From Desulforhabdus amnigena (GTDB taxonomy: Bacteria; Desulfobacterota; Syntrophobacteria; Syntrophobacterales; Syntrophobacteraceae), in contig NZ_BSDR01000001.1 in the NCBI RefSeq assembly GCF_027925305.1, positions 3,862,501 to 3,926,500 of the forward strand: 64,000 bases of DNA. The letters run 5' to 3'. Shown here one piece after another: positions 36,978-46,332 of the stretch. Numbering within the stretch: the stretch's first letter is position 1; the number at the start of each line of letters is the position of its first letter. Both the position numbers and the translations under genes were made by a program. The notes beneath the pieces are model-generated. The model saw nothing but the letters and a program-made list of their open reading frames with translations. It did no database searches and had not been told where the DNA came from.

Positions 36978-37043
36978 CAATTTATATGAAAAAAGCTCAT
37001 GCATCATAGCTCATGGTTCATGATAGCATCGCTTTTCAAGAGC
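36978..37043 (-). repeat. 66-bp dispersed repeat, copy 2
   Basis: On the minus strand it reads AACGCTCTTGAAAAGCGATG and ends in CTTTTTTCATATAAA, about 90% identical by eye to 27838-27903. It forms the end of the Uma2 remnant. Confidence 0.75.
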
Positions 37044-37141
37044 GTTACTGTGAGCTTTCCTTTGATGATTTCTCCGATCATGTTCCCAGGGATGGAATAC
37101 AGGTCCTCGTATGTGGCTCTTTTCTTGGCGGTTTCAGTCAT
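37004..37141 (-). pseudogene. Uma2-family (DUF820) endonuclease-like remnant
   Basis: A 45-codon frame starting MTETAKKRATYEDLYSIPG and continuing NMIGEIIKGKLTV matches the N-terminus of Uma2 (PD-(D/E)XK, DUF820) proteins, which are normally about 190 residues. After KGKLTV the sequence enters the 66-bp dispersed repeat and stops. The catalytic core is absent, so this is a decayed fragment. Confidence 0.72.
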
Positions 37142-37495
37142 AAGGCGTCTCTTTTTGGAGCAGGTTTACAAAATCCATACCTGTGTGCCGATGCTGGCGC
37201 TCCTGCGTTCATTCTTCAAAAAACATCATAGCATAGATCATGTCAATATTGCATTTTTCCAGGACAGCAATTCTCATTTTGAAAAACCCACACCCCTCTC
37301 TCCCCCTCAAGGAGGGAGGGATAAAGTCCCCCTTCTTCCGCACAATATATATGCGAATAGAGAAAAGCTCATCAGCCAAGGGTAGTTGCAAGATTGGGGT
37401 TGCAGTATATATGTCTTTTATGGCATAAAAACATGTGTTGGCTCTGCTGTCTCGTTTGTGGGTGAATCTGACGGAAGAAAGGAAAGGGGTGCGAA
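37142..37495. other. Leader region upstream of wtpA
   Basis: No gene is seen. It contains a CCCTCTCTCCCCCTCAAGGA palindromic repeat (about 37292-37330) and two TATATATG boxes: CGCACAATATATATGCG at 37339-37355, itself nearly palindromic, and GCAGTATATATGTC at 37403-37416. These could be operator sites for a ModE/TunR-type regulator, but that is only a guess from base pattern and position. Confidence 0.4.
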
Positions 37496-38494
37496 ATGGG
37501 AATGACAAGGCATGAGAGGTTTCCTGGGAAGGCAGTGGTCCTTGCCATGTTTCTCTTTGCAATGCTGGCGTTTGCTTTTCCTGCAGGAGCGGAACCTCAA
37601 GGGAGACTCATTGTCTTCATTGCAGGCAGTCTGAGTGTACCGTTTGAAAAGATGGAAAAGCTCTTCGAGGAAAAGTATCCCAAGGTGGATGTGCTGCTGG
37701 AAGCCGGCGGCAGTACAAAGATGGCTCGCATGATTTCCGAATTGAACAAACCGGCGGATATTATGGCTTCAGCGGATTTTGCCGTCATCGACAAAATACT
37801 GATTCCCCAGCATGCTGATTGGAATGTCAGGTTTGCCACGAATCAGCTGGTGCTCTGCTACACGGATAAAAGCAAGTACGCCGATCAAGTGAATGCGGAC
37901 AACTGGTACGAAATTCTGGGTAGAGAGGGAGTGGTCTGGGGGCATTCCGATCCCAATTTGGATCCCTGTGGCTACAGGGCTCTTATGGTCCTCCAACTGG
38001 CAGAGAAGCATTACAAGCAGCAGGGCCTCGACGACCGGTTACTCGCAAATCGTCCGAAGGAAAACATCCGCCCGAAATCGGTGGAGCTGGTTTCGCTCCT
38101 GAAGACCGGAAATATGGATTACGCTTGGGAATACCTCTCCGTGGCGGTACAGCACGATCTCAAATACATCAAGCTTCCCGATGAAATCAACCTCGGCAAC
38201 TACAAATATGATGATTTCTACAAGCAGGCAAAAGTGGAGGTGAGCGGCGACGAACCCGGCAAGACCGTGACGCGGACGGGAGATTCGTGCACCTACGGCG
38301 TGACGATCATCAAGAATGCCCCTAACCGGGAGGCCGCCCTGGCCTTCGTGGAATTCATGCTTGACCCTGAGGGGGGAGCGCAGATCCTCGAAAAGCTGGG
38401 ACAGCCCCCATTTGTCCCGGCCAGAGTGCCCACGAAGAAGATGAAAGATAAGCTGCCTGCATCCTTGCAGAAACTGGTAGAGATCAAGAATTAG
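37496..38494 (+). CDS. wtpA: Tungstate/molybdate ABC transporter substrate-binding protein
   Basis: A 332-residue periplasmic protein with a signal peptide ([19 protein letters not shown]). The mature part begins [18 protein letters not shown], and conserved blocks include [38 protein letters not shown] and [20 protein letters not shown]. This is the WtpA-type oxyanion-binding family, which binds tungstate tightly, useful for W-dependent formate dehydrogenases and aldehyde oxidoreductases of anaerobes. The ATG follows AAAGGGGTGCGAA. It heads the wtpABC operon. Confidence 0.9.
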   Translation: MGMTRHERFPGKAVVLAMFLFAMLAFAFPAGAEPQGRLIVFIAGSLSVPFEKMEKLFEEKYPKVDVLLEAGGSTKMARMISELNKPADIMASADFAVIDKILIPQHADWNVRFATNQLVLCYTDKSKYADQVNADNWYEILGREGVVWGHSDPNLDPCGYRALMVLQLAEKHYKQQGLDDRLLANRPKENIRPKSVELVSLLKTGNMDYAWEYLSVAVQHDLKYIKLPDEINLGNYKYDDFYKQAKVEVSGDEPGKTVTRTGDSCTYGVTIIKNAPNREAALAFVEFMLDPEGGAQILEKLGQPPFVPARVPTKKMKDKLPASLQKLVEIKN

Positions 38495-38502
38495 GGGGAA
38501 CG

Positions 38503-39324
38503 TTGAAAAACGAAACTGGATTGCGGGCTGAGGATCGTCCCAGACGAGTCGATCCCTTCTTCTGGGCCGCTTTCATTTGCAGTACCACTGTTGTGGTGTT
38601 CATTGTGCTGCCCCTGACTGAGATGATCTTGCAGCCTTCGTTTCGCGATCTCTGGAAGGCGCTCGAAGATCCGGATGTTATTCGTTCTATCGGGCTCAGC
38701 ATCTACACCTCGAGCCTTGCGTCCATCGTCTCTTTTATCATCGGGACCCCGTTTGCCTACCTTCTTGCCCGCAGGCGGTTTCATGGAAAAGGATTCATCG
38801 AAAGCCTCATCGATCTTCCCATCATGATCCCTCACCCGATCATAGGAATAGCCATATTGAGCCTCGCGGGCAGGAATCACTGGCTCGGCAGGCTCATGCA
38901 GGAAGCCGGCATTCACCTCATGGGCACCGTTACCGGCATCGTAACGGTCCTCACCTTCGTCGGATTGCCCTTTTATGTGAACGCGGTAAAGGCGGGATTC
39001 GAAGCTGTTCCGGCACGCCTGGAAAATGTCTCGAGGAGCCTCGGAGCCTCCCTTGCGCAAACTTTTTTTCGGGTGACTTTTCCTCTCGCCCGGCGGAGCA
39101 TGTTGGTCGGTTTGATCCTGTGCTGTGCGCGGGCCATCAGCGAGTTCGGTGCGGTCATCATCGTGGCTTATCACCCGATGATTGCGCCCGTGATGATTTA
39201 CGAGCGCTTCACTGCCTACGGGATCAGGTATTCCCAGCCTGTAGCGGTGTGGCTTATCTTCGTCTGCCTTCTGCTGTTCCTGGCTCTGAGGCTGGTGTCG
39301 TCGGTGAGGGAGAAGTCTACATGA
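38503..39324 (+). CDS. wtpB: Tungstate/molybdate ABC transporter permease
   Basis: A 273-residue inner-membrane permease of the ModB/WtpB type, with about six helices and the EAA-loop ATPase contact (AVPARLENVSRSLGASLAQTF). A TTG start at 38503 is used because AGGGGG lies four bases upstream and the sequence begins directly after wtpA. Its stop overlaps the wtpC start (ATGA), indicating coupled translation. Confidence 0.9.
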   Translation: MKNETGLRAEDRPRRVDPFFWAAFICSTTVVVFIVLPLTEMILQPSFRDLWKALEDPDVIRSIGLSIYTSSLASIVSFIIGTPFAYLLARRRFHGKGFIESLIDLPIMIPHPIIGIAILSLAGRNHWLGRLMQEAGIHLMGTVTGIVTVLTFVGLPFYVNAVKAGFEAVPARLENVSRSLGASLAQTFFRVTFPLARRSMLVGLILCCARAISEFGAVIIVAYHPMIAPVMIYERFTAYGIRYSQPVAVWLIFVCLLLFLALRLVSSVREKST

Positions 39325-40358
39325 TCGAGATCGATGGGCTGAGTATGGAGCTTTCCAGCTTTGCGCTGTACAATATTAATCTCTCCGTCCGCAATGGGGA
39401 GTTTTTCACCCTTCTTGGTCCCACCGGAGCTGGAAAGACCCTTATCCTCGAAGCCATTGCCGGAGTATCACCCATCAATGGCGGCTGTATTTGCCTTGAC
39501 GGCCGGGATGTCACCCGCCTCCCGCCTGAAAAGCGTGGTGTCGGAATCGTATATCAGGACTATGCCCTCTTTCCCCATCTGTCGGTGAAGGAAAATGTTG
39601 TCTATGGGCTCCGTTACAGGAAGATCGATCCCGAGGAATCTTCAGACTGGGTCGATTGGCTCGTGGAGCGTCTGGGGATAAGATCCCTCTTGAATCGTTT
39701 TCCGCCCACTCTGAGTGGTGGCGAAAAACAGCGCGTGGCCCTTGCCCGTGCCCTTGCCGTCCGTCCGTCTCTCCTCCTTCTCGACGAGCCCCTCTCGGCC
39801 CTCGATCCCAATTTTCGGGAGGAGATCCGTGAACTGCTCAAAAAACTGCACAGGGAGCTCAAAATTACCTTCCTGATGGTCACCCATGATTTTTCTGAAG
39901 CACTTTTTCTCAGTGAACGGTCGGCCATTATCAACAATGGGAGAATCGAGCAGGTCGGCCCCATTTCCGATGTCTTCAACAAGCCATCCTCACCTTTCGT
40001 AGCAGAGTTCGTAGGGATGAAGAACGTCTTTCGGGCAGGCTTCAACGGCGCCAGAGCATTGCTGGATGATTTGGAACTCCACCTGTCGAGGCCACCCGAC
40101 GGACATAAAGACTACATTGCCATCCGGCCCGAAGATGTTTTGATCGGTGTGGAAAGCTCTTCTCCAGGCAATGCCAACGTTTTTCATGGCGAGTTGTGCG
40201 AAAGGATCGATCGGGGGCTTTATCTTGAAGTCTCCATCCGAAGGGGAAACCTCCTTTTCAAGGCAGTGCTCACCAAAAGAGATTTGTTCGAGAGGAACCT
40301 ACAGGAAAGGACAGAGGTGAGGGTTAGCATCGACCCTTCTGCAATACATGTTTTTTGA
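39321..40358 (+). CDS. wtpC: Tungstate/molybdate ABC transporter ATP-binding protein
   Basis: A 345-residue ABC ATPase. Walker A is LLGPTGAGKTLIL, the signature is TLSGGEKQRVALARALA, Walker B is LLLLDEPLSALD, and the switch His is in MVTHDFSEAL. The C-terminal TOBE-like region (DYIAIRPEDVLIGV) is typical of molybdate and tungstate importers and may sense the oxyanion. The ATG at 39321 gives the coupled start; the open frame continues upstream only as overlap with wtpB. Confidence 0.9.
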   Translation: MIEIDGLSMELSSFALYNINLSVRNGEFFTLLGPTGAGKTLILEAIAGVSPINGGCICLDGRDVTRLPPEKRGVGIVYQDYALFPHLSVKENVVYGLRYRKIDPEESSDWVDWLVERLGIRSLLNRFPPTLSGGEKQRVALARALAVRPSLLLLDEPLSALDPNFREEIRELLKKLHRELKITFLMVTHDFSEALFLSERSAIINNGRIEQVGPISDVFNKPSSPFVAEFVGMKNVFRAGFNGARALLDDLELHLSRPPDGHKDYIAIRPEDVLIGVESSSPGNANVFHGELCERIDRGLYLEVSIRRGNLLFKAVLTKRDLFERNLQERTEVRVSIDPSAIHVF

Positions 40359-40594
40359 TGAGGATGGATCTTTGGGAGCGACGCAGGGAGTGTGTTCAAA
40401 CAGAGGGATAACACCGTCTTCCACGGCGATGCCGCCATTCTTGGATCAACTACCCCAACTGGGGGCACTGCCAACTGTGCCAACTGTCAACTGGGAAAAG
40501 CCGTGTTTTCAGGTTCAAAATCATCGCTTTAAAACAGGCATGTTCCATGCCGTGATAGGCCATGGGGCTGAGGGAGAAGTCAGGGGCAGGAAGA

Positions 40595-43500
40595 TCACTC
40601 GTTCATCTTTTGGTCCAGGTATTGGGCGATGAGGGATTCGTATTCCTTGCCTACATAGGAACGGTAAGAAAAGAGTTCGTACTTCAGTTTCTTCCAGTAG
40701 TTCAGGATGCTCTCCTTGGAGTCGAGGGAATTGATTTCCAGGTAAATGGAACCCAGATAAATGTCTCTCAATCGGGAACGGTGGAATTCGAACATTTCTT
40801 TTAAAAGGAACTGCTGTTCCTCAGAGAGATGCAAGTCCCTGATCTTTTCCTGCATTTCATTCTGTATTTCGTAAAATTCCAGAAAATTTGAAGCCTTGTT
40901 CAGGCGAGACTGAAACGCCTTCAGTATCTGTTCACTGATTTTCTTCTTCTGCTCCTCGAAAGCTTTTTCCAGCTCCTCTTCGAAATTTTTCGTATCGTAA
41001 GGCAGCTTTTCCTGGAGCTCCTGAATCATGCCCTGGTAGCGCCTCACCAGATCGGCATGATTCCAGATGTTTGCCAGGGACTTTACCATGAGATCGAACT
41101 GAACGGCATCGTGATATTTGGCCCGGACGGCTTTTTCGTTGGCGCTCGAGTGAAAGTAGAGCTGGCCGTAGCCTTGCGGGAAAAGGATCGCCTTTCCATC
41201 CTCGATGCAGTGCTGAGGAAACGGGAACTCGCGAAGAGCATTCAGGAGGACTTCATGCCTCCGTTCGATATTCCGGCTCAACTCCCTTAAATTGATGAGA
41301 CCGCCTTTTTCTTCCACTCCGAAATGATAGTGAAAGGCCTGAAAAGCAATGAGGAGCATTTTGATGCATTCCTCCGTTTCCAGGAACCGGGAAAGGGGGG
41401 TGAAATCGTAGATCCGCATCCCTCCTCCAAGATGATCCAGGCAATAGAGGAGATAAAATCGGACTTCGTGGCTCAGAGAAGAAAGAATGTCGAAAAGCTC
41501 TTTGGCCTGCAAAAGCTGTTTTTCGAAAGTCGCAAATCCGACACTTGTGAGTTTTTTCTTGTGATAGATAAAACTTACGGGCCTTTTCAGGAGATGCAAT
41601 TGCAGGTCGGCATAATCCACCCACATGACGCCCATAAGCCTCAAAAGGCGTTCGAAGGCAGCTCGCTGCCGCCCCCGCCAGAGGGCCGGGTCTTCCAGAT
41701 CACCCTCCACAAACCCACAAGCACGCATTTGATCCGAGAGTACCTCCTGCAGATCAGGGCAGATCAGCTGAAAATCAGGTAGCACTGTCGCTCCCTTTTC
41801 TCTCAGGAACGCTCTGAGCCACTCTTTCCAATCGCTTCGAGACCGGATGATTTCAAGGGCCACAGACCTGTAGAAGAGGAAGTTGTCCAGAAGGTCCGAT
41901 ACCATGAGACCTTCCTGTACGGCTGAAGCGGCCAGTATGGAATGAAGTACAAATGCGTCCAGCAGCAGTTCGTCACGCTCCGCCGTATAGCGTTCAAGGG
42001 CGATGATGGGCTCTTCGCCCTGAACGACATGGCCGACTAAACCGTGATGGCGGACCAGGTGGATCACCATCCGCTTTACTTGAGGATCCAGCTTATACCT
42101 GTCCAATAGATGGGTCTCCTGGAGCACGAAGGCCCCCTGTTCCGCATGGGTCCAGTGGGCTGTCGAGTTCCCTTCCTGGGCATCGACGCAATAGCCTTCG
42201 ATTTTACCGATCTCCTGAAAGAGAAGTGCCAGGGTGAAAGACTGGTAGAGTGAGGCCTGCTGCTGAATGCGCTCCACCAGGTATTCCAGGATATCCATCT
42301 GGGCGTGCGAGGCTCCGATTCCCTCTTCAGCAAGCGGGCCGAATTCCTGCTTGGCGAACTGGTAGAACGTGTTGGGATCTTGAAAGGCATTCCGGTCCTT
42401 GAGGACCAGCGCCTGAAATTTTCCAAGACACCGCATGACATAGCTCCCCAAAGATTGCTTCCGGCGGGTGGGCCAGTTTTCCAGGAGATTTCCAAGAGCA
42501 TGGAATTCCGGCAGGAAAAAGCGCAGGATATCCGGACAATGCTTGGCTAGGATGCTGATATTGTCATAAATTTCTTCGGGGATGAAAATCTGGCTCTGTA
42601 GAATGGATTTGAGGCGGTCTTCTATCTTGCTGATTTCGCGGTCTTTGGCATCTAGACCATCCTTGCCCTCGAAAAGATCGCATTGGAGGGTGCAGCCTTC
42701 CCGTTGCAGGTACTGGTGGAAGCTTGCCAGTTCCGAAAAGCGCCGTTCCATCTCTTGCAGATTCTTCAGGGAAATCCCTCTCAGCTTCTGGGATTCGAAA
42801 TGGGAGAGCAAGGCTTCAATTTGCTGAATATTTTCATCGACGTCCACATAGGAAATATCGATGGCGTGGGTAGCGGAATTGAGCATGATGCGCAAACCGC
42901 TGTCGAAGATGAAAGCGGGGCGGCCATCGGAGAGGGCTGCCTTGATTTCATCAAAAAAACTGGGACGCAGTTCCTGGATCGGGATACGCAGCAATGTCTC
43001 CTTGATCTTATTGATACGCGGTTCGCGGCGGCCCCTCGGACTTCCCGCAAGAATGGGATTGAAATTGATCACATGCCTTTCCGAGGAGTTCACGGCGATC
43101 CAAAGCAGGATAAATCCTGCCCGAGTCCCCAGCTTTGGGAAAAGATGGCCGGTTCCGTGAAACTCCGAATCGAGGAACTGCCGGAAAAAATAAGACTGGC
43201 CGAAAATATAGTTGGACATGAACAGCTGTTTGAATTGCTCGGCAATCCTCGCCAGTTCAAGGGCGCTTTCCAGGTGGAGCAGTTTATCGTTCTGGTAATC
43301 GCAGATCACCTCTTTTTCAAAAGCGCTCTTGCGCATGAATTCCCTCCAGTTGTCCAGGAATTCGAAGAGGTTGAAAAACTTCATCATTTCGCGAATGGCT
43401 TTGTTCTGCACTCCTCCGAGAGCACTGATGCGCAAGTCGTGGAGTCTGTCCCAATCCAGCTGGGAATCCGTGGCCACATTGATGGCATCGTCGTAGAGTC

Positions 43501-45301
43501 GATAAAGTTCCCTCGCCTGAGCCGGGGTGAATGCGTCTCCCAAAGCCCCCGCGATTTCGGCCATGCTCATGAGGCGGCAAACGCGCAGAAGATCGAGAAT
43601 TTCCTGGTGATTCCCCTCCTTGGCCCTATCCGTGATCGGCTTCAACGTCTTGGCCGGAAGCTTTCCGAAAACGATGCGGCTCATGGTCGTGTGACCCACC
43701 ACGATGAGGAGGATTTCCCTCAGCTGCGCGGGAGAAAAACCGTGCAGGGAAAGCTTGGGGATGTTTTCCAGGATGGGAGTGAATTGCCCCTCTATGGAAT
43801 CGGGATTCAGAATATTGCGGCTCTTTTCCAATAGCCTCAGTTGGCCGAGGAGCTTCACCACAGCGCTGAACCGTTCGTTCTGACTCCGAAAAGGATTGCT
43901 CAGCCGAGTTCGCTCCAGCTCGGAAAGTCCATGAAATTTATTGTTTCTGATGTCGATCAGAATCTTCAAAACATCCAGCACATAGCGAAAGGTGTTGCGA
44001 TATTCGGCCACGAGGGGCAAGCTGCAGCCTTCCATTCCAGAGGCTCTGATGTCCTCTTCAAGTCCGGCGAGGGCCACTTCCGGCTGGCGTGGTGTCCCCA
44101 CGAAGACGAAAAGGCTCTCGGGCAGCTCCCGGTCCATTTCCAGCCGCTCTTCCCAGTACTGGTGATGGTGCCTCGGAGACTTTCGCTTCAGGGTTTTGGA
44201 GACGAAATAGAGTTCGAAAACCTTCTTCCACTGCTTTTCCGGATTCTTCATGTAGGTTTGCGGCAGCCGGAGGTTGAGATAGGGCAGCTCGTTGACTTCC
44301 TCGATGGAGAGTTCTTCCGGTTTGTGGTGGTTGAGCAAGCCTTTGAGGTGCGGATCGAAAAAAGCGAATCGGTTCAGATAGTAGTGAAAATCCGAAATAT
44401 GAATGTCCATGGAGTCTTGAAAGGAATGGCCTTCATACTTCTTTTTTGTCTTGAAGGTATGGGAAAAAAGAAGGAAAAACTTGAGATCCTCGTCGGACTT
44501 GAACCGAACATGGCAGCTCTGATCCTCCTGGGGCCCCGGAGAGTGCGCCAGCACATGGATCTTTCCATTGGGTTCCAGGATGTCGTAAATCTTCCCGGCA
44601 AGATACATGGCGTAATAGGAAAGACGCTTACGGCTCATGGGACGCTTGGAAGCCCCCGGAAGCTGCTGCTCCAGAAGATATTCAAAGGGATCTTTGGGAA
44701 GAATGACAACATCCAGGGGAATACGCCAGGAACGGAGTTTTTCTATGGATTCAAAAAGGAAAATGCGATGGCTCGACAGTCGCGCCCTCAGTTCATGAAC
44801 GATGAGATCGTGGCTTGCCGTAAGCAATCCGATATCCAACCGCTCCGTTCGCGTTTCGAAGATGTGTTGGATGATGAGTTCTTCGATTTCATCGGCTTTT
44901 GTTTTGATCTCCTGGAGCGAGTGCGCCACAAGATTGATGGGAATGAGGAAATAGGGTTTGCCTGCTTCGCTGAAACGGATGAGAAGTCCCAGTTTTTGGT
45001 AGATGGTGTTGAGATGCCTGGCGTTCCTCCCGATCACCTCGCAATCTTGAAAGTCGAGGCTCTCCAGAAAATCCGTATCCGCCCTGCTCAATACACTCTG
45101 TTCGACCAGACCCAATCCATAGGCATTTCCCCCAAACCGGCTGGGGAGAAAACCGGGATGGTCTTCTGCCGCAAATGTGCCTATGGGCACATCCTGAGGA
45201 TTGATGCCAACCCGCACATAGTCTTCCGGCTTGATCAGGCGAAAAAAAGTTTCCTGAGATTCAAAGGACTTGGACTGCCAGGCAAATTTTTTATCGTTCA
45301 T
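40595..45301 (-). CDS. Very large protein of unknown function with degenerate HD-like region
   Basis: A single frame of about 1,568 residues. I do not recognise the whole protein. Residues about 1000-1140 look like an HD-superfamily phosphohydrolase fold, but the His-Asp pair in LALLFQEIGKIEG is replaced by Gln-Glu (about 1029-1030). Later elements persist: THAEQGAFVL (His about 1052), IHLVRHHGLVG and the final helix around DAFVLHSILAAS. No signal peptide or long membrane helix is visible. The C-terminal 150 residues are charged and probably coiled coil (EEELEKAFEEQKKKISEQIL). ATG at 45301 follows GGAAG; another ATG precedes it directly. It is unlinked to an obvious operon. Confidence 0.8.
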   Translation of the reverse strand: MNDKKFAWQSKSFESQETFFRLIKPEDYVRVGINPQDVPIGTFAAEDHPGFLPSRFGGNAYGLGLVEQSVLSRADTDFLESLDFQDCEVIGRNARHLNTIYQKLGLLIRFSEAGKPYFLIPINLVAHSLQEIKTKADEIEELIIQHIFETRTERLDIGLLTASHDLIVHELRARLSSHRIFLFESIEKLRSWRIPLDVVILPKDPFEYLLEQQLPGASKRPMSRKRLSYYAMYLAGKIYDILEPNGKIHVLAHSPGPQEDQSCHVRFKSDEDLKFFLLFSHTFKTKKKYEGHSFQDSMDIHISDFHYYLNRFAFFDPHLKGLLNHHKPEELSIEEVNELPYLNLRLPQTYMKNPEKQWKKVFELYFVSKTLKRKSPRHHHQYWEERLEMDRELPESLFVFVGTPRQPEVALAGLEEDIRASGMEGCSLPLVAEYRNTFRYVLDVLKILIDIRNNKFHGLSELERTRLSNPFRSQNERFSAVVKLLGQLRLLEKSRNILNPDSIEGQFTPILENIPKLSLHGFSPAQLREILLIVVGHTTMSRIVFGKLPAKTLKPITDRAKEGNHQEILDLLRVCRLMSMAEIAGALGDAFTPAQARELYRLYDDAINVATDSQLDWDRLHDLRISALGGVQNKAIREMMKFFNLFEFLDNWREFMRKSAFEKEVICDYQNDKLLHLESALELARIAEQFKQLFMSNYIFGQSYFFRQFLDSEFHGTGHLFPKLGTRAGFILLWIAVNSSERHVINFNPILAGSPRGRREPRINKIKETLLRIPIQELRPSFFDEIKAALSDGRPAFIFDSGLRIMLNSATHAIDISYVDVDENIQQIEALLSHFESQKLRGISLKNLQEMERRFSELASFHQYLQREGCTLQCDLFEGKDGLDAKDREISKIEDRLKSILQSQIFIPEEIYDNISILAKHCPDILRFFLPEFHALGNLLENWPTRRKQSLGSYVMRCLGKFQALVLKDRNAFQDPNTFYQFAKQEFGPLAEEGIGASHAQMDILEYLVERIQQQASLYQSFTLALLFQEIGKIEGYCVDAQEGNSTAHWTHAEQGAFVLQETHLLDRYKLDPQVKRMVIHLVRHHGLVGHVVQGEEPIIALERYTAERDELLLDAFVLHSILAASAVQEGLMVSDLLDNFLFYRSVALEIIRSRSDWKEWLRAFLREKGATVLPDFQLICPDLQEVLSDQMRACGFVEGDLEDPALWRGRQRAAFERLLRLMGVMWVDYADLQLHLLKRPVSFIYHKKKLTSVGFATFEKQLLQAKELFDILSSLSHEVRFYLLYCLDHLGGGMRIYDFTPLSRFLETEECIKMLLIAFQAFHYHFGVEEKGGLINLRELSRNIERRHEVLLNALREFPFPQHCIEDGKAILFPQGYGQLYFHSSANEKAVRAKYHDAVQFDLMVKSLANIWNHADLVRRYQGMIQELQEKLPYDTKNFEEELEKAFEEQKKKISEQILKAFQSRLNKASNFLEFYEIQNEMQEKIRDLHLSEEQQFLLKEMFEFHRSRLRDIYLGSIYLEINSLDSKESILNYWKKLKYELFSYRSYVGKEYESLIAQYLDQKMNE

Positions 45302-45411
45302 CATAACTTCCACAAAAGCCGCTGGAGCTTTTCTATGATGTGACTCAGCGGCAAAGATTTCATCCGCCGGAAAAATTGTTTTTGTTTTTCATATCACAGG
45401 ATTTCTGAATT

Positions 45412-46074
45412 TCAATTCAGTGCAACAGCTTCTTGTTTGATCTTTTTTTGAATGTATGCTGTCGTCAGAAAAATGACAATGCCCATACTGAGCCCCAGTA
45501 GATCCAGAGACAGATCCACAAAACTGGGGGTCCTGCCTGGAACGAAAGCCTGGTGTATTTCGTCCGACACACCCCAAAGGATCCCTGCCGCGAGGACTCT
45601 ACTCGCAAAATTCAATCTCCCTCGCTTTTTCAGGATGGGGTACCAGCCCCAGCACAAAAAAATTCCAAGGGTAAAATATTCCAACGGATGGAACAAACTG
45701 GCATTGAAAGAAAGACTCACATTGGAAAAAGACCGCTGGGAAAGAGAGAAAATAAATGCCGCATAGAGAATTCCAGGAACCCACCAGTGCCAGGGATTCA
45801 ATCGATTGCGCCGCTCGTGGGCTCTAAAAATCCATGCAATGAAAGCCCCCATGAAAAGAAGGGAGATGGAAAACGCAAGTTCTTTCAGATCGATGCGGTA
45901 CAGTTTTGCAACAAACAAGGAACCCACTGCCTGCCCCGCATAGATGAGAGCGATCCAGGTCCAGGCGGATACAGTCGTCAGGCTTTCAATTTTTCTAAAA
46001 AAATCGGATAAAGGCATAAAAACAGATAGCCTTCTCAGGGGAAAAATCCGCTTCCAATGTAGAATTTCGTTCAT
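45412..46074 (-). CDS. VanZ-like membrane protein
   Basis: A 220-residue membrane protein with about five helices and the VanZ motif near its C-terminus: VSDEIHQAFVPGRTPSFVD followed by LSLDLLGLSMGI. VanZ-like proteins are linked to teicoplanin resistance in Enterococcus, but most bacterial members have no known role. The first ATG (46074) or the ATG at residue 20 (MPLSDFFRKI) could start it. It lies 110 bases upstream of the giant gene on the same strand and may be cotranscribed with it. Confidence 0.8.
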   Translation of the reverse strand: MNEILHWKRIFPLRRLSVFMPLSDFFRKIESLTTVSAWTWIALIYAGQAVGSLFVAKLYRIDLKELAFSISLLFMGAFIAWIFRAHERRNRLNPWHWWVPGILYAAFIFSLSQRSFSNVSLSFNASLFHPLEYFTLGIFLCWGWYPILKKRGRLNFASRVLAAGILWGVSDEIHQAFVPGRTPSFVDLSLDLLGLSMGIVIFLTTAYIQKKIKQEAVALN

Positions 46075-46332
46075 AAGTCATTATTTGTGCTCATGATAAC
46101 CTTGCCAGGAGATTCACTCTACCATTAATGGCCAAAAACACTAAGCTATAATTTGCCAATCCGCCATGAAGTTGTTAAGGTTTTGTGGTCTTGAAACGCT
46201 CCGGTATTTCGTGGAATTGGAGCGCAACCCCACGGAGTTCCACGCTGAAGCAGGGAAAGAGGATCGAAAGCGGCTGTAAAAAAAATCTGCGAAGATCAAT
46301 GGATGGGAATGGAAAAAACGCGGAGGGGAGAT

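Noticed and set aside
43841-45343. A 500-codon plus-strand frame opposite the giant gene
   Set aside because: It is the complement of conserved-looking coding sequence and begins without a ribosome binding site; composition is that of an antisense frame.
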